Origin: Zygnema cylindricum
Lineage: Eukaryota > Streptophyta > Zygnematophyceae > Zygnematales > Zygnemataceae
Direction: 5' to 3'
Assembly: GCA_037447655.1 (NCBI GenBank)
Contig: JBBHKE010001464.1
Span: 1 to 64,000, forward strand
Length of the DNA stretch: 64,000 bases
Both the position numbers and the translations under genes were made by a program. The notes beneath the pieces were generated by a model. It saw only the letters and a program-made list of their open reading frames with translations, was not told the origin of the DNA and did no database searches. Shown piece after piece: positions 45,908 through 58,742 of this stretch; the stretch's first letter is position 1; the number at the start of each line of letters is the position of its first letter.

Positions 45908-46829
45908 TGCTTTCAGCCCTTTTTTTTGAATTATTGCGTACATTTCATCCGTACATGAAAAGTATACAAATTTTACGAAAAGTTTAAAACCAGAAAAATT
46001 TGCGATTTTTCGTAAAAAGGTCAAAACCCGAACGAATGAAACCTCTATGGATAAAACCTAAGTGATAACGGGAAAAAGTAGATTGCAAATTTAGACGCCC
46101 AGAATACTTAAGGGCCGGTAGAATTCTCGGTGTACTCGTTCTCTTTTGTACATTGGAAATCTTGGAACCCAGGGATCATTTCTGTTTTAGCGAATGATCG
46201 ACGTTTCGGACGCCGACATTGCAGCTCCATGCAGAGAGGAGTAGTACCGCACGTGAATTTCGATTCTCCACCATCCAGGTGCCAGTGTATTTTGCAGCAG
46301 GGTGTTGTATAATTTTAGGAAACTGCATGCGAAGTCATTTGCAAGTTCCGCATGATTACATGATTTCTATCATTTGATAAGGAACTTATCTACAATCTCC
46401 ATATGATGGACCAACCTATGGCTTCTTTCAGTTGGCAACAGGAAATATAGAATACAGGACCACACGTCTTAGAAGCGTGTCTGAGCTATTTGCTGGGAAA
46501 TTATATTTAATATTTCGTGACAACACAAATATCTGATTTGCAGACTGATGATTGCCTCTGTATAAATTTGTTCTCCTCAAACGATAGCGTCATTTCATCG
46601 CAATTTATACCTCTCGTAGCAGTATTAAACATCTAAAAATTGCAGGCCTAGAGACTTTGTTTCATAGGACAGAAACAGAACATGCAGGAATCCCTCCCCT
46701 GCTCATAGCAGTTCAATACAATTGAATATGCGAAGCAAATTCATCATTGTTTTGTTGCAACCAAGCCTAAATTACAAAAAGTCACAAGCAATCACAAACA
46801 GCAATCGGTAACATCATTAAGGCAGAAGA
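45908..46829. other. Upstream region of the receptor-kinase gene
   Basis: AT-rich, no coding feature supported. The promoter and 5' UTR of the gene starting at 46830 should lie here, but no TATA box or start site can be assigned with confidence. Confidence 0.4.
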
Positions 46830-49800
46830 ATGCTCACAGCAAAAAGTTGCAAAAGTATGGGACCAATTTTCTCGTTGATTTTTGCAATCAGCTTCATTTC
46901 AACAATCTGTATTCACCGAGTCGACTGTTGGACTAATCCAAACGATGGTATGCCTTCTCACAGAATTGCACCTTACTGCCATCATATATTTGCTGACTGT
47001 TATTTTTTTGGTGCAAAACCTGAACTACATTCGCTGTCCACTTTTACAAATTCTGAATCCAAGAGTTCTCTGCCCATCGCTTCAAGTGAAAGTAACACTA
47101 ATTTGGTCGCAACTTTTTCTGGCCGAAAATCTTAAAATAAGTACTGATAACACTATTCAAGGGAGTGCCACCATTACTTCACTTCCCTAAATTTAGTATT
47201 ATCGATACTAACTTCGCTTTCATTCTGATAATTCCCTTATTCTGATAATGAAGCGCACCCACTATTTCAACACATACAGAGTCATACTTATAAAGCAGTA
47301 CCTGTGACAAGGTTTTGCCACACGGTTTACTTCGTATCTTATTCCACATTCCATTTATTGTTCTGTGAAAGTGTAATATTTTTCTATTGATTAACATACA
47401 GCAACGTAGCTGTAACGGCCTGTTTTATAACGTTTTTTTTCTTTGCATTTTTGTTTTCCTGTGTCGTAGTCAATGTTTTGCAAGTCCTCTATGGAGCTCT
47501 TGGGAGTCCTGGACAACTCTCGTCTTGGCGAGGAGATGATCCTTGCCTTCAGACCTGGCTTGGAGTTAAATGTGGAAACGACGGTCGAGTTGAGTTACTG
47601 TTAAGTGGTTTTTAATTTTTTCTTTTTTTGGCAGTTTTTTCTAATGGTCAACTCACATTCACAACTTTTTTATTAGATGCTGCTTGGCTCTTATCTAGGA
47701 TTTCCCAACCACGATCCCAAAAATAGCTCGATAATCTTAAACATCAGTTGGGTACGTTCTACTTCAGTACTGATTTGTCAGTGAAAACTGTTTGGAGGGT
47801 TTTCCATCCTTGTCTTTTGGTGACAGGCAGCTCAACAATTTGGGATTATCTGGTAGTCTGCCGTCTGAAATTGGAAACCTCACGGCGTTAACTAATTTGT
47901 ATGCATCAACTTTACTCCATTTCTTTTTGTTTTGTCAACAGTTCACGTTAAATTCTCTGGTAACTTTGCGAGCTAGATAACTCAAGTATGGGATTAGATC
48001 TAAACGCTGTAAAAGCAATTGCAAAAACCATCATTCTTTCTATACATGCATGGCAATTCACATGTTTTTTGACGTTAGGTACATCAATATCTGGACAGGT
48101 CATAGGAAACAACTAGGCCATTTTGCCTTTTATTCCTTCCATGTACCTAGATGGTTTACCATCGTATTTTTTCTTATTTAAAAATCTTGGTATGAGCAAT
48201 AGTTAAAACAATTAGGTTTGACGTTATTGACAAGCACATGTGAACAAATTAGTCAAATAGTTGTCTGGTTCGTCACTTTTAGCAAGAATTATAAGTAAAT
48301 AATCAGAGCTTTATGGAAGGAAATGTAAATTTACAAAATTGTTTATTAGTCTGCTGATTCATAAATACTGCAAATGCAGGGATTTATCATATAATCCTGG
48401 TATCCAGGGATTGATCCCACCGGAGATTGGAAAACTTACTAACTTGACAATCCTGTGAGTATAAAGAAACACAACCCTTTGTTAGTGTATTTAAATACAA
48501 AGCGCAAATGTATTCATGTAGTTTCTATCCGATAAGGAGGAGAGAAAGGGAGAAAAAGAGAGAAAGAGAGAAAGAGAGAAAACAGAGAAAAGAGAGAAAG
48601 AGAGAAAGAGAGCGAGAATCAGGGATTGAGAGTGAGAGAGAGAGGAATAGGCCTTGATTGCCCCATTCCTTGTGGATTTGTAATGGCAGCAATCTGGTCT
48701 ACTGCGGTTTGACTGGCCCTATCCCACCCTCCCTTGGGGACATCACTCAGCTCAAGTTTCTTCAGCTCACAGGAAATGGTCTTACTGGAAATATTCCTCC
48801 AGAACTGGGCAGGCTGAAGAAAGTATACTGGTTTGACTTGTCAGACAATAAACTTAGTGGGGCCATTCCAGTATCTCCGGGACTCGATGAACTACCATCA
48901 GTATATCATTTCCACTTCAACAACAACTCTCTCAGTGGTCCCATCCCCCCTCAGCTGGGAAATTTACCCAAGCTTTGGCATCTGTAAGTATATTTATGTT
49001 TCTGGAGGGTATTTTCGCCTCTTTTAAAAAAAACAAGTTACGAACAGTATCTTAAGTTGTTGAAGTTTACTCAATTTCTTCCATGGTATAACTTGCAAGC
49101 AGCGAATCATAATCTTTTTGCTCCTGTTTAGAAAAGCAAATTATGAGCAGTACCTTAGTTCATTGAAATTTGCTCATTTTTTTCCAAAAAATATCGTTTG
49201 CAAAGCAGCGAATTCAGCTTGAAACATTTACAAGACTTTTTTTTTTCTATTCAGAAAGATCACCCTGACCTTACGATGCTGTCAATGACTCTTTCACAGG
49301 GTTGTGGATAACAACTCTTTCTCTGGACCTCTACCACCAGAATTGAGCAAACTTTCTACCTTATCTGTTTTGTAAGTTCCTCATCAAAACTATCTGTTGT
49401 TATTTTTACAACGAATCAGTGCTCGGCCATTTCCCTTGATTCCTTTTATTTCTTGAAGGCGAACATGTCTCCCACATCTGTTATTTTTCACTGTTCTTGA
49501 AATCTTGTTTATAGGCGATTCAATTTCAACAACTTCAGCGGAGGTCTTCCTCGAGAATATGGAATGATGCCAAACCTTCTAGAGCTGTAAGTCCTTCTCC
49601 ATATTCCTGATTGGTCAAGAGATTTGTTTATAATTTATGCCTGTTTCAATTGCATCCTTTTCCTAGCATAATGTGAGTTGAGGTTATTCCCCAAATTTCT
49701 ATCCACTATCTAACTTTTGTTTCTTCAACAAGTCTCCAAAAACATGAAGAAAAACCTTTGATGGGAGGGGAGTTTGGGTCTAACGTAATCCTATTCTGTT

Positions 49801-52800
49801 TTTAGCATTTGTCGATGTCCACAACCCACAGTCTTCAAGTTTGGGAGGCCTGATTTTTTTTAGTGGCGATTAAATAACAATCATGTACAAAAGGCCAGAT
49901 AAAAGCATAATATTAAAGCCAGTATGTCATTTGGGGCAACACGCCCAAAAGAAACAACAAAACAGCAAAACAAAACAAAACAACAAAATAAGAAAACAAA
50001 ACAAAACAACAAAACAACAAAACAAAAAAACCACATTTGGTTTGTTATTATGGTGGCTCAGGTCTGCGAGGAATGCGGGTTTGACGGGAACCATTCCCCG
50101 GTTTCTGAACGCATCAAACCTCTTAAAGCTGTAAGTATTTGTTTAAGTCAGAAATTTAGAGAGGCAAGTAAAAGACAGGGGAGGTGATGTCATGGCCTAC
50201 TATCGATCTTGAAAAGTTAAAATCGAAATGAAACTTGGGATTGTGAGTACAGCAGTGTTGGTTTAATTGAGTGGCACATAAGTTATTTCTCCAGAGATAA
50301 GAAAAAACAATCCTCAGTGAAAAGATAGCCTCGTTCAATATCTCCGATGGGATGCGTGAGTACAAAAAAAATTTGGAAAACTAATATGCAAAGCAATTAT
50401 GGATGCTTTAAGCCTCAAGTATTTTCCATCACAAATGGATTGTTGGCCAAAGGGAAAAGAATATATGCGCTCTTAATATGATGTTTATGCGATTAATAAG
50501 CCGCTTTTCAAAACATCTCAAGACTTGTTCCGTGCATACCGTTTAACGTTCTAAATAACGGTGGATGGTGTAATCCTTTTTGCATGGAGATGCTTAAGGT
50601 GTTTTTACCTTGTTTCTGGCAACAAAAACTGGAAGTTTAAAAGCCGATTGTTAGACCAATGCTCGTTTGTAATTGTTTTACTATTTGCAGAGATTTAAGT
50701 AGTAACAGATTTAGTGGAACAATGCCTCATGGACTAGGAAAGGACGCTTCTCAACTTCAGACGCTGTAAGTAATTTTGACTATACGGCTTCCTATCAGAC
50801 AATATAAGTTTGAGGTAAATTGATGTTTGAGCAGGCAAATGTAAATTTGTAAGTATATAAACATGCATCATAATATATAGTTAATCTATAAATTTATCAT
50901 ATCGGCAGGCAAGAAACCTCAATGGCAACCAAAAAATTACAGACTGTGGCAACTCTTGTCACAATTTTTAGATGTTTGTTGTTGAATTGTAACCCACCTG
51001 AAAGAGCTTTATCTTTTATGGGAGAACAGGAATCTTCGCAACTCGTCATTATCGGGATTCATTGATCCCACGATTGCGAACCTGCGGGCTTTGCAAGCAT
51101 TGTAAGTGCTTTGTTTTCATTAGATCAGTAAATTTGACGTATTTTGTACACTAAGTTCATTGACTTTCATATGGATAAGTGGCTAATGGAAAACTTTCCA
51201 AGTCCTGGTAACTATTGCAGGACACAGCTTGTGGCATATTTTTCTTTTCCGAAAATGATGGCAACTAGTTGTAAATAGAGCACAAAACTCATACATTTCA
51301 GGTAAGAGAAGGCCCTCAAGAGACAAGTTGAAGTGGATTTTTTCCATTTCATCATCATTTTTCAAATTTCCTTCATAGTGGTTTCAATTTTAGAGTTTGA
51401 AGAAGACATTAAACACCGGATGGAGCTGATGAAACTGCCGAAATATGACTATGGTTTTTCCTTTGGAAGAATACCATTTTTCAAAAAGCATTTGTCCCTT
51501 TACCATATTGGCCATGGTACATATCTGACAGGTTTCTAAGTGAAAATAATCTCGAAGGGAACATCCCGAGCAACCTTGGCTCAGATTCTAGCCTAATGAT
51601 TGTGTAAGCAACTACTTCAGTTTCCCCATTTAACTCCGTTGTGTTCTATAAAAAGAAATGTAAGCCACGTTGTGTTGTAGCCACGTTTGTTGTTGTAGCC
51701 GTTATGTAAGCCATTGCTTGTCAATTCAATGTTGGTTATAACAATATGTTTGAATCTTGTGCATTTTCTAACAAGTGTCAATACTGACCAAATATGTTAT
51801 CCAATGATTGTCCAAGAGGGCGGCGTTCCTAGTTTTCACAACTTAGGGAGGTTTAGCTAAGAAGATTGAAACATGAGGAGTACCTCTTCCATACAAGTAT
51901 TGGGCAAGTTTGCTCATCATCATATTTTGCATGCAGAAACCATAATCACTTATTTTAAAGGAAGTTGCAATATAGTTCTTTTGTAGCTTTGACTTTTTAT
52001 AAGTTGTCTTGTATATTGCCAAGTCAATTGAACCCACAGAATTATCCTGTTTATTCTGCCCTGTCAATATTTGCGAATAACATAGATTTGTAAAATGAGC
52101 GCCTTAAAAAGTTATTTCCTTTCTTCCCTGTCTACTGGTTGCAGTGATCTTCGTAACAACCGATTGACAGGTTCCGTACCGTCTGCATTAATTGATTCTG
52201 GTACTGTGGATCTACGGTAAATCTATAACTCATGTCCCACTTTTCCATGAATTCTAATCATGTTAACAAGGTTAAAAGTATTCGTATTCTATGTTTCAAG
52301 GACTTCCTTTGACATTAAGGCTCTATAAAGAGGCTCTCAATAACTTTCTTGTGATGATTGCAGACTCTCTGGCAACCCTCTTTGTAACGTCAATCTCATC
52401 GCAAATAGTACTCGATGTCAGAAAGATATTCAACTGCTGGCCAGTTACCGTCCAATTTCACTTCCCTGTGGAAATCTTACTTGTGATCCCAACAGTGCTC
52501 CCAATCCTGCTGCTTACCATTCTGAAGGAAAATGCGTATGTGCATATCCGGCAACTGTTGTTGTGCTACTAACAGGCACCACTTTTATGATTTTGACAAA
52601 CGATAGAGCAAGAAAACTTGGAACCAGTATTGCAGAGCAGCTCAATCTCCGCAATCCATGGCAGGTATATATGTTCACCTAAAGATATGCAAAGGAAGAG
52701 ATACGATTCTAATGAGCCCGTAATAGAGTAACGTAAATCGTTAAGTTTAAGGCCAGTTTAGAGAAACAATGGAGAGAATAATCAAAAGTGGATAGCATAC

Positions 52801-55800
52801 CTTACAGCTGAGCAATAGATGGTGGTTTCAATACTAGCTGATGGTGTGTAAGAGAAGTCTTGGTTTCTGTTCACCAGTTATGATGCCAAAATCATATGAC
52901 AAGTACATATTTAACCAGACAATAAAGTAGGTTACACCTAAAGGTGGCAACAATTCCAGGGTTTGAAAAGACGAGCACCTTCGTTGAGTTTGTTAGTTGA
53001 CTAACCGAAAAAGAAAACGAGAGTGGGTCAAACATATTCTTGACTTTTGACTGTTATGTACCAAATCTGTTTTACTGTAATTTTGCACTGTGTGATGCAG
53101 TGCAATAGTGAGCTAAAGAAGTCCGTGAGAATATGCAGACACTAACATACTAATAACTTACTAATACCAAATATTTAATTATCTGGAAACATTCTCCACT
53201 AAACATTTCTCTCTGGACTGTTGTTGACACAGTGCGTGTTGAACTCAGCTACAAGAATTGGCGTTAACTTGCAAATTGAGTTGCAATTTTTCCCTGAAAA
53301 AAGTACGGAAAAAGCGTTACAACCAACAGTAGTGGATAAAGTGACAAGAAAACTTGCGACGCCACAAGTTGACCTCGGGCCTGACATGCAGACGTATGTG
53401 GTTTTAAGTTACAAAGCGCCCGCGATTGGAGGCAAGTGAATAAACGACTATGGTTCCTTTTTGGATGATGTTTGGTTGACGCGTTCTTCGAGTGGAGAGG
53501 CAATAATGGTGCAATTTAATAGTAACAATAATTATAATGATAATGATGTCTCCTAAAAGCTAAACCTGCTGGACGTCCAAAAGTGAGTCCACACACTTGC
53601 CTCAGTATGTGAAAAAATTAACGTTCCATACGACAATTCTCATTTTTTATCTTCCTGTATATCAGGGTGGTTTACCCATTGCAAAAGTTGCAATCCAGTC
53701 TCCTTAAAAGTAATCATGTGCAATTCATTCGGGTTGCTTCTCACACAGGCATTCAGTTAATGTGCACCATAGACACAATCTTTTAGGGCTCCAACACAAC
53801 TTTTTTACTCATGTTACCATAAGGTCGGTCTTGTGTGTTTTTTGTTTCTTCATTTGCATTACTTTACACAAACACAAACATATCTTCCATGTGATCCCAT
53901 GCATTTCATTTGCTGGTCTGCTGCCGGAAAGAAAAAAATTTGTAAAGAATTACACCTCAGTAGACTACACCGTCTATCGTTATTATAGTCAAGATTCCAA
54001 GTAGTGTTTTTCTGACCCGAAATCATAAATTAGTGTTAATAACACTAAGTAAGTGGCCCGCAATAACCCACATTGTAAAACATTCTTTAGTGTAGCTACC
54101 TCTAATAGTGTTAATGCTAATTGTCACTGACTCTAATGACGATTATGGACCTCTGTACCTTAAGTAGGTATCTCCTTTACAAAAGCATATCGATTCTAGT
54201 AGACCTTTCTCCATCAGAAAACCGAATGACCATCGATTTGCCAACTGCAAAGAAGGCGATGTAGAATTGACAATTAGACTTTCTTTGGTTCCGGAGATTG
54301 AAAATCTTTTCTTGAAGGCATGGTTTGTTTTTGTCGCCTCCATCTGATTTTTTCTTACTATGTTTCGTGAACTATCGGTGTTGAACATTAAAGGGGATCG
54401 TAGTTATGTGTTCTCAAATTATTGGCTCTATAGTAGCAAAGGTCATGCAAAACTAAAATAATTGTTATCTCAAATCTGGCTATTCTATTTCTGGTGTAGA
54501 ACCAAAAACCATATCAAATGAAAACCTTTTTTTTTTCTGGTCTAGAACCAAAAACCATGTCAAATGCTGGTGCAGAACTAAAAACCATATTAAGTACGAA
54601 CCTTCTTTTCTATTCCTGGTGCAGAACCAAAAACCAAATCAAATGAAAACCTTAGTGGAGGTGCTGTTATTGGCATTGTAGTCGGTTGCCTTGTGGCAAC
54701 AGCTATACTTGGCCTCCTTGTTTTCTTTGCTTTTAAAAGGCGTATGCAGCAACGCCATGATGGAGAAGAGAGCAAACCTTTTCGTAAGTTTCATGGACCG
54801 TTCCAAACTTATTGTTCAAAATTGGCTTTGGCTTTAAAATTGGCTTTACAGTTTTTGGTGAATGATTCTATATGAATTTCAATTTATTACTATTACTCTG
54901 CATATGATTGATTCTACAAAATGTTTCCTTAATGGTACTTTCACGTCTGATCAGTAGTTGTAAGGTACTTATTAGATTATCTGCTTTGTTTTGGCAAGAG
55001 TTTACAGCAGCTTCATCCGAGTGATTTCTTGGTGCTTCATCCATAATTTTTTTATGAAAAGAGGAGATAGTAAGGTTGTAGTCAATTGTCTATCTTTTGA
55101 ACTGAGAGGATGATCTAATGGGGTGAAGTTTGTTAATTTCTACAAGAGCACATTCAATCTGATGTTTGTATGTTATGTTTTCTTGTGTCAGACACATGGC
55201 AATGGTACTTTTTCTTTTGTTTTCAATGGAAATTGGTGCTTTTTCCTTATATGAGCCTGTGTAAACTATCCATGAGTGGACTATCCAAACTATACCTAAC
55301 ATAAAGTTCCATCAGAAGTCATGAACCATATCCTTTTCGGTAATTAATACTTTTCAGTTCGATGAATGTATCCGTCCCATTGTCCAGGTTATGGGAATAA
55401 TGGAAACAACCGTTTTTCATGGAGCTCTCAGACGGACAAACGAGACTCCATTGATTCTTCCGTTCACGTCGAGCTTAAAGGTGTTCGATGGATGTCTTTT
55501 GAGGAGTTAAGTGATGCCACCAACAATTTTTCTGATAACTGCTCAATTGGCATTGGGAGCTATGGGAAGGTACACCGCCCATCACTATTGGAGTCGGTGA
55601 ATTATGAAATATTAGCGTAAACACTTTAGGAGAATTAACTGCAAAAACTTATGTTTTGTCTTATCGTGGTCCATTTATTTAAGTAGTGTTATTGACACTG
55701 ATTTATGATTTCTGGTCAAAAAAACACTTACGAGTTAAGAGTGATTAACTCTAATAATGATGGGCAGTGTACTGGACTAGGTTTTGCAGAATTTTGTGGT

Positions 55801-58728
55801 TTTTTTTTTTTTTTTTATTGAATCCTTTTTAGCATTTTTTTGAAGAAAAACAAGAAGGCCGTTTTGATTTTCTCCTTTCTACCATCAGTTAATAGTGCAG
55901 TCTATGTACACTTGCTTGCTAAACTTTTTATTTATGTAGAGAATTGAGCAACTTCAACATTAATGAAAATTTGCTGCAAGCAAGAGAATGTGAATCTTCT
56001 TGGTGATGCGGCGTACCTATGTTGTGACTCAGTTCCGTTTTGAAGTACAATGGAAGTGGTTTTCCTGTCTGATTATTTGACCTTTTGCAGGTATATAAGG
56101 GTGTTTTAAGAGACAATCAAGTTGTAGCAATTAAGCGGAGGAGTAAGGATTCCCTCCAAACTGCATCCGATTTTCACAATGAGATTGCAATCCTGTCACG
56201 TGTACACCACATGAATTTGTTAAATCTCTTGGGCTACTGTGACGAGAAAGGCGAGCAAATGCTGGTGTACAAGTTTATGGCCCAAGGGAGTGTTCATGAC
56301 CAACTCTCTGGTCTGTAACTCAAGAATTTTGTTTTTTGTTATTCGGTTTGTAAAGACGCTTTAGTGCTACTTTTGATGCTTCATTGAGCACTTCATTCAT
56401 ACTATTGGTGGTACAATGGAAAAAAAATTAGTAAGAAGTTACTGGAAAAAGTTGTCGCTGAAAGATAAACACTGGATGTTCTGAACATAATTGTGTAATT
56501 TGTATGATAAACATGACAAATTCGTGTTTTTATAGGGGCATTCGCAAGTAAATTCACGATTTAAAAAAATTCTTGGATGGTCAAAATTTATGAAACCTTC
56601 AATTAGAATCAAACCCGGGAATCTTTTGATAATCCCCACATGATTCTTGCAATCCATGAACTTGATCTTTGTGAAACGGATGCTTTTATAATTTGACAAA
56701 TGAATTTCCCCCCCTGCGTAATTATAATACTAGATAGAAATTTGAAAAATCTTTGTTGCTGTTTACGACAATCGGCTACCTGATATGATGTGTAAACTGG
56801 AAGTCCGATGGTAAAAAATTTAAATTTAAAGATTTAAATGTAATTGTTTCTTTCTCTATGGATTTTACAGAGAATCATGGGGAGCCCCTTTCTTGGGTTT
56901 CTCGACTGCAAATTGCACTTGGAGCGGCTCGAGGACTTTCTTACTTGCATGAAGCAGCTAATCCACCAATCATCCATGGAGACATTAAGGCAAGTTTATT
57001 TTACCATGGTAAAAATAGGACCATTTTTCTAAGGCAAGTTCAACTTACCATGGTAAAAATAAGACCATTTTTTCAAACCAAGTTTATTTTCGCATGTTAA
57101 AAATAACACCAATTTTCCGAGTCAAGTTTAAATTTAGCATGCTAAAAAAGAATTACGACCAATTGCTGTAAATAATATCAAGTTTCTTGCAAGTTTATTT
57201 GCAAATCCACACTTGATCACATGTAATGCTTTCATTAAGGCATGTTTTTAGCACATTCGATTGAATCTGTTGCTTTCCGTAGTTTGAAACTAAGATGTTA
57301 TATACTTAACAATGAACACATTGTGTAAGAATTGGAGTTGTTTTCCTGGTATGCAAGACAGGAGAAAGTATATGAGAACACTCTCCCACAGAAAAGGCCA
57401 CAAATAACACAAATAGGCCATTACCATCAGATGCTAAAAAGTTAGAGGGATGAGTCGGGTTGTAGATCGAGTAAATCTTATTGTCACCATAAAATGGAAT
57501 GCTTGTTTTGGATGGTCAGTCTTCCAACATTTTGGTCGATGAGAAAATGGTGGCCAAAGTGGCGGATTACGGGTTGAAAAAATTAACACCTGACGATACG
57601 ATCACCACAGTAAAAGGGAGTCCGGTACGTCTGCGTGACTTCTTCTCATGTGATTGTGGATAGCAGGAGCTAAAGTGTCTGATGAAACAAGATCAGTTCA
57701 AGCTCGTAACTCTAGTTGAGAGATGTTCGTTTTTTTTCATGTTTTTCGTTTTTTTTGTTTTCTATGCTTTTCTTTTTCGTGTAAGTGTATATCCAGGTCA
57801 GTCCAGGGAAGGTCCGTTTGATAAGCAGCTTAGTATTAGACGATGAATGGTTGCTGCTTGTTGTGATCGTTTTTTGAAAATTTATCGATCGTCTTAAGAG
57901 CCTTCGTACAGTGATGGAACGAGGTCAGGCTATTTATGCCGAGGGAGCATTGGTTAAAATGAATTAGTGAAGCACGGTTCATGTTTTTTTTTTTTTTTTG
58001 AACGTTCAATTAATATTCACTCGTATGTTCCTCAATCTGGTGAGGAAACCGCAGGACTATCTCGACCCGGAATACAGCGTAACTCACAAGCTGACCGAAA
58101 AAAGCGATGTATACAGTTTTGGAATGGTGCTTCTGGAGCTTCTGACAGGATATCCGCCCCATAAAGATATCATCTCAGAGGTAAGGTTTGGGATCCCTAA
58201 AAGTTTTTTTTTCCCAGTATTGACAAGATGATTTCATATGACTGACTGCGTTTGCTTTTCCTTTCTCGACCGTTGATGGTTTGTAAGTGCCATAATTACA
58301 TTTTGTTTCACGAGATTGTGACCCGGTTTCACCAGACAATCTGGTACTGACTAATGCATTCACTAGTCGAGCCACTATCGTATTCTTTTTGTTATCTCTG
58401 AAACATTTTTACGATTTACATTTTCGCAATACAAAGATCACAACTGAATGTTCTGTTGTACTGCGTAAAAAGTAAGTGATTTCACCCTTTTCATGTTATT
58501 GAAGAATTAACTACTGGTTTTGGTTTTTTCCAAGCACAGGTGAAGGAAAAGATACAATCCAGGCGAGGTTTGTGTCATATGATATGTCCGACTATGGGGC
58601 CGTACTCCCTGGATGCCATAACTGAAGTTGTGTATATTGCAATACGGTGCGTGAATGACGAGAGTGCAAAGCGACCGGATATGAGTGAAGTTGTGGAAGA
58701 ACTCGAAGCTGCTTTAAAGAACGTTTGA
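46830..58728 (+). CDS. LRR receptor-like kinase, LRR-VIII-1 / HPCA1-like
   Basis: Exons: 46830-46947, 47470-47599, 47827-47898, 48380-48454, 48690-48983, 49300-49371, 49515-49586, 50062-50130, 50691-50765, 51030-51101, 51532-51603, 52145-52216, 52364-52664, 53233-53431, 54625-54783, 55388-55569, 56091-56310, 56871-56989, 57520-57624, 58055-58180, 58540-58728. Total 2793 nt, 930 residues, phases consistent. Order: signal peptide (about 1-33; a second Met at 10), LRR N-cap ([13 protein letters not shown]), 13 LRRs mostly one per 69-75-nt exon, a Cys-rich segment (C405, C416, C433, C438, C455, C457; CVCAYP), a membrane-proximal domain, TM about 578-601, kinase from about 672. Kinase: [11 protein letters not shown], Lys693, Glu709, HGD 787-789, Asn794, DYG 807-809, DPEY. 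The subfamily includes the peroxide sensor HPCA1. HGD makes it non-RD. Introns 14 and 18 are GC-AG. Confidence 0.95.
48530..48652 (+). repeat. GA/AGAGAGAAAG microsatellite in receptor-kinase intron 4
   Basis: Purine-only tract of AGAGAAAG-type units ending about 40 bp before the 3' splice site of intron 4. Confidence 0.85.
49955..50035 (+). repeat. AACAA/CAAAA microsatellite in receptor-kinase intron 7
   Basis: AAACAAAACAAC-type units ending close to the acceptor of exon 8 (50062). Confidence 0.85.
53968..54155. mobile_element. CACCGTC-type MITE in receptor-kinase intron 14
   Basis: 188 bp, flanked by TA (53966-53967, 54156-54157), left end CACCGTCTATCGTTATTATA. The right end is diverged. 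Interior resembles 55573-55769 in inverse orientation. Confidence 0.65.
54489..54655 (+). repeat. Four tandem 3' splice-site copies before the TM exon
   Basis: TTCTGGTGTAG or TGGTGCAG followed by AACCAAAAACCATATCAAAT occurs four times, with exon-like starts at 54500, 54546, 54576 and 54625. Only the last keeps phase with exon 14 and opens into the transmembrane exon; the others are 125, 79 and 49 nt upstream, none a multiple of 3. Confidence 0.8.
55573..55769. mobile_element. CACCGCCC-type MITE abutting a 5' splice site
   Basis: 197 bp, left end CACCGCCCATCACTATTGGA, right end in reverse complement CACTGCCCATCATTATTAGA, flanked by TA (55571-55572, 55770-55771). The intron-16 donor GTACAC (55570-55575) is made of a host G, the TA target site and the first CAC of the element. 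Confidence 0.88.
56987..57165 (+). repeat. 44-bp minisatellite starting at the GC splice donor of intron 18
   Basis: CAAGTTT recurs at 56991, 57079 and 57123, with CAAGTTC at 57035: four units of 44 bp. The first unit holds the used donor AAG|GCAAGT (exon ends 56989). The second repeats AAGGCAAGTT exactly (57031-57040). Confidence 0.85.
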
Positions 58729-58742
58729 CGAGCCACCAATTG

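Noticed and set aside
55573-55769. Intron created by the MITE (introner-like origin)
   Set aside because: The MITE covers only the first ~200 of about 520 intron bases and the acceptor lies outside it. Insertion at an existing donor is simpler.
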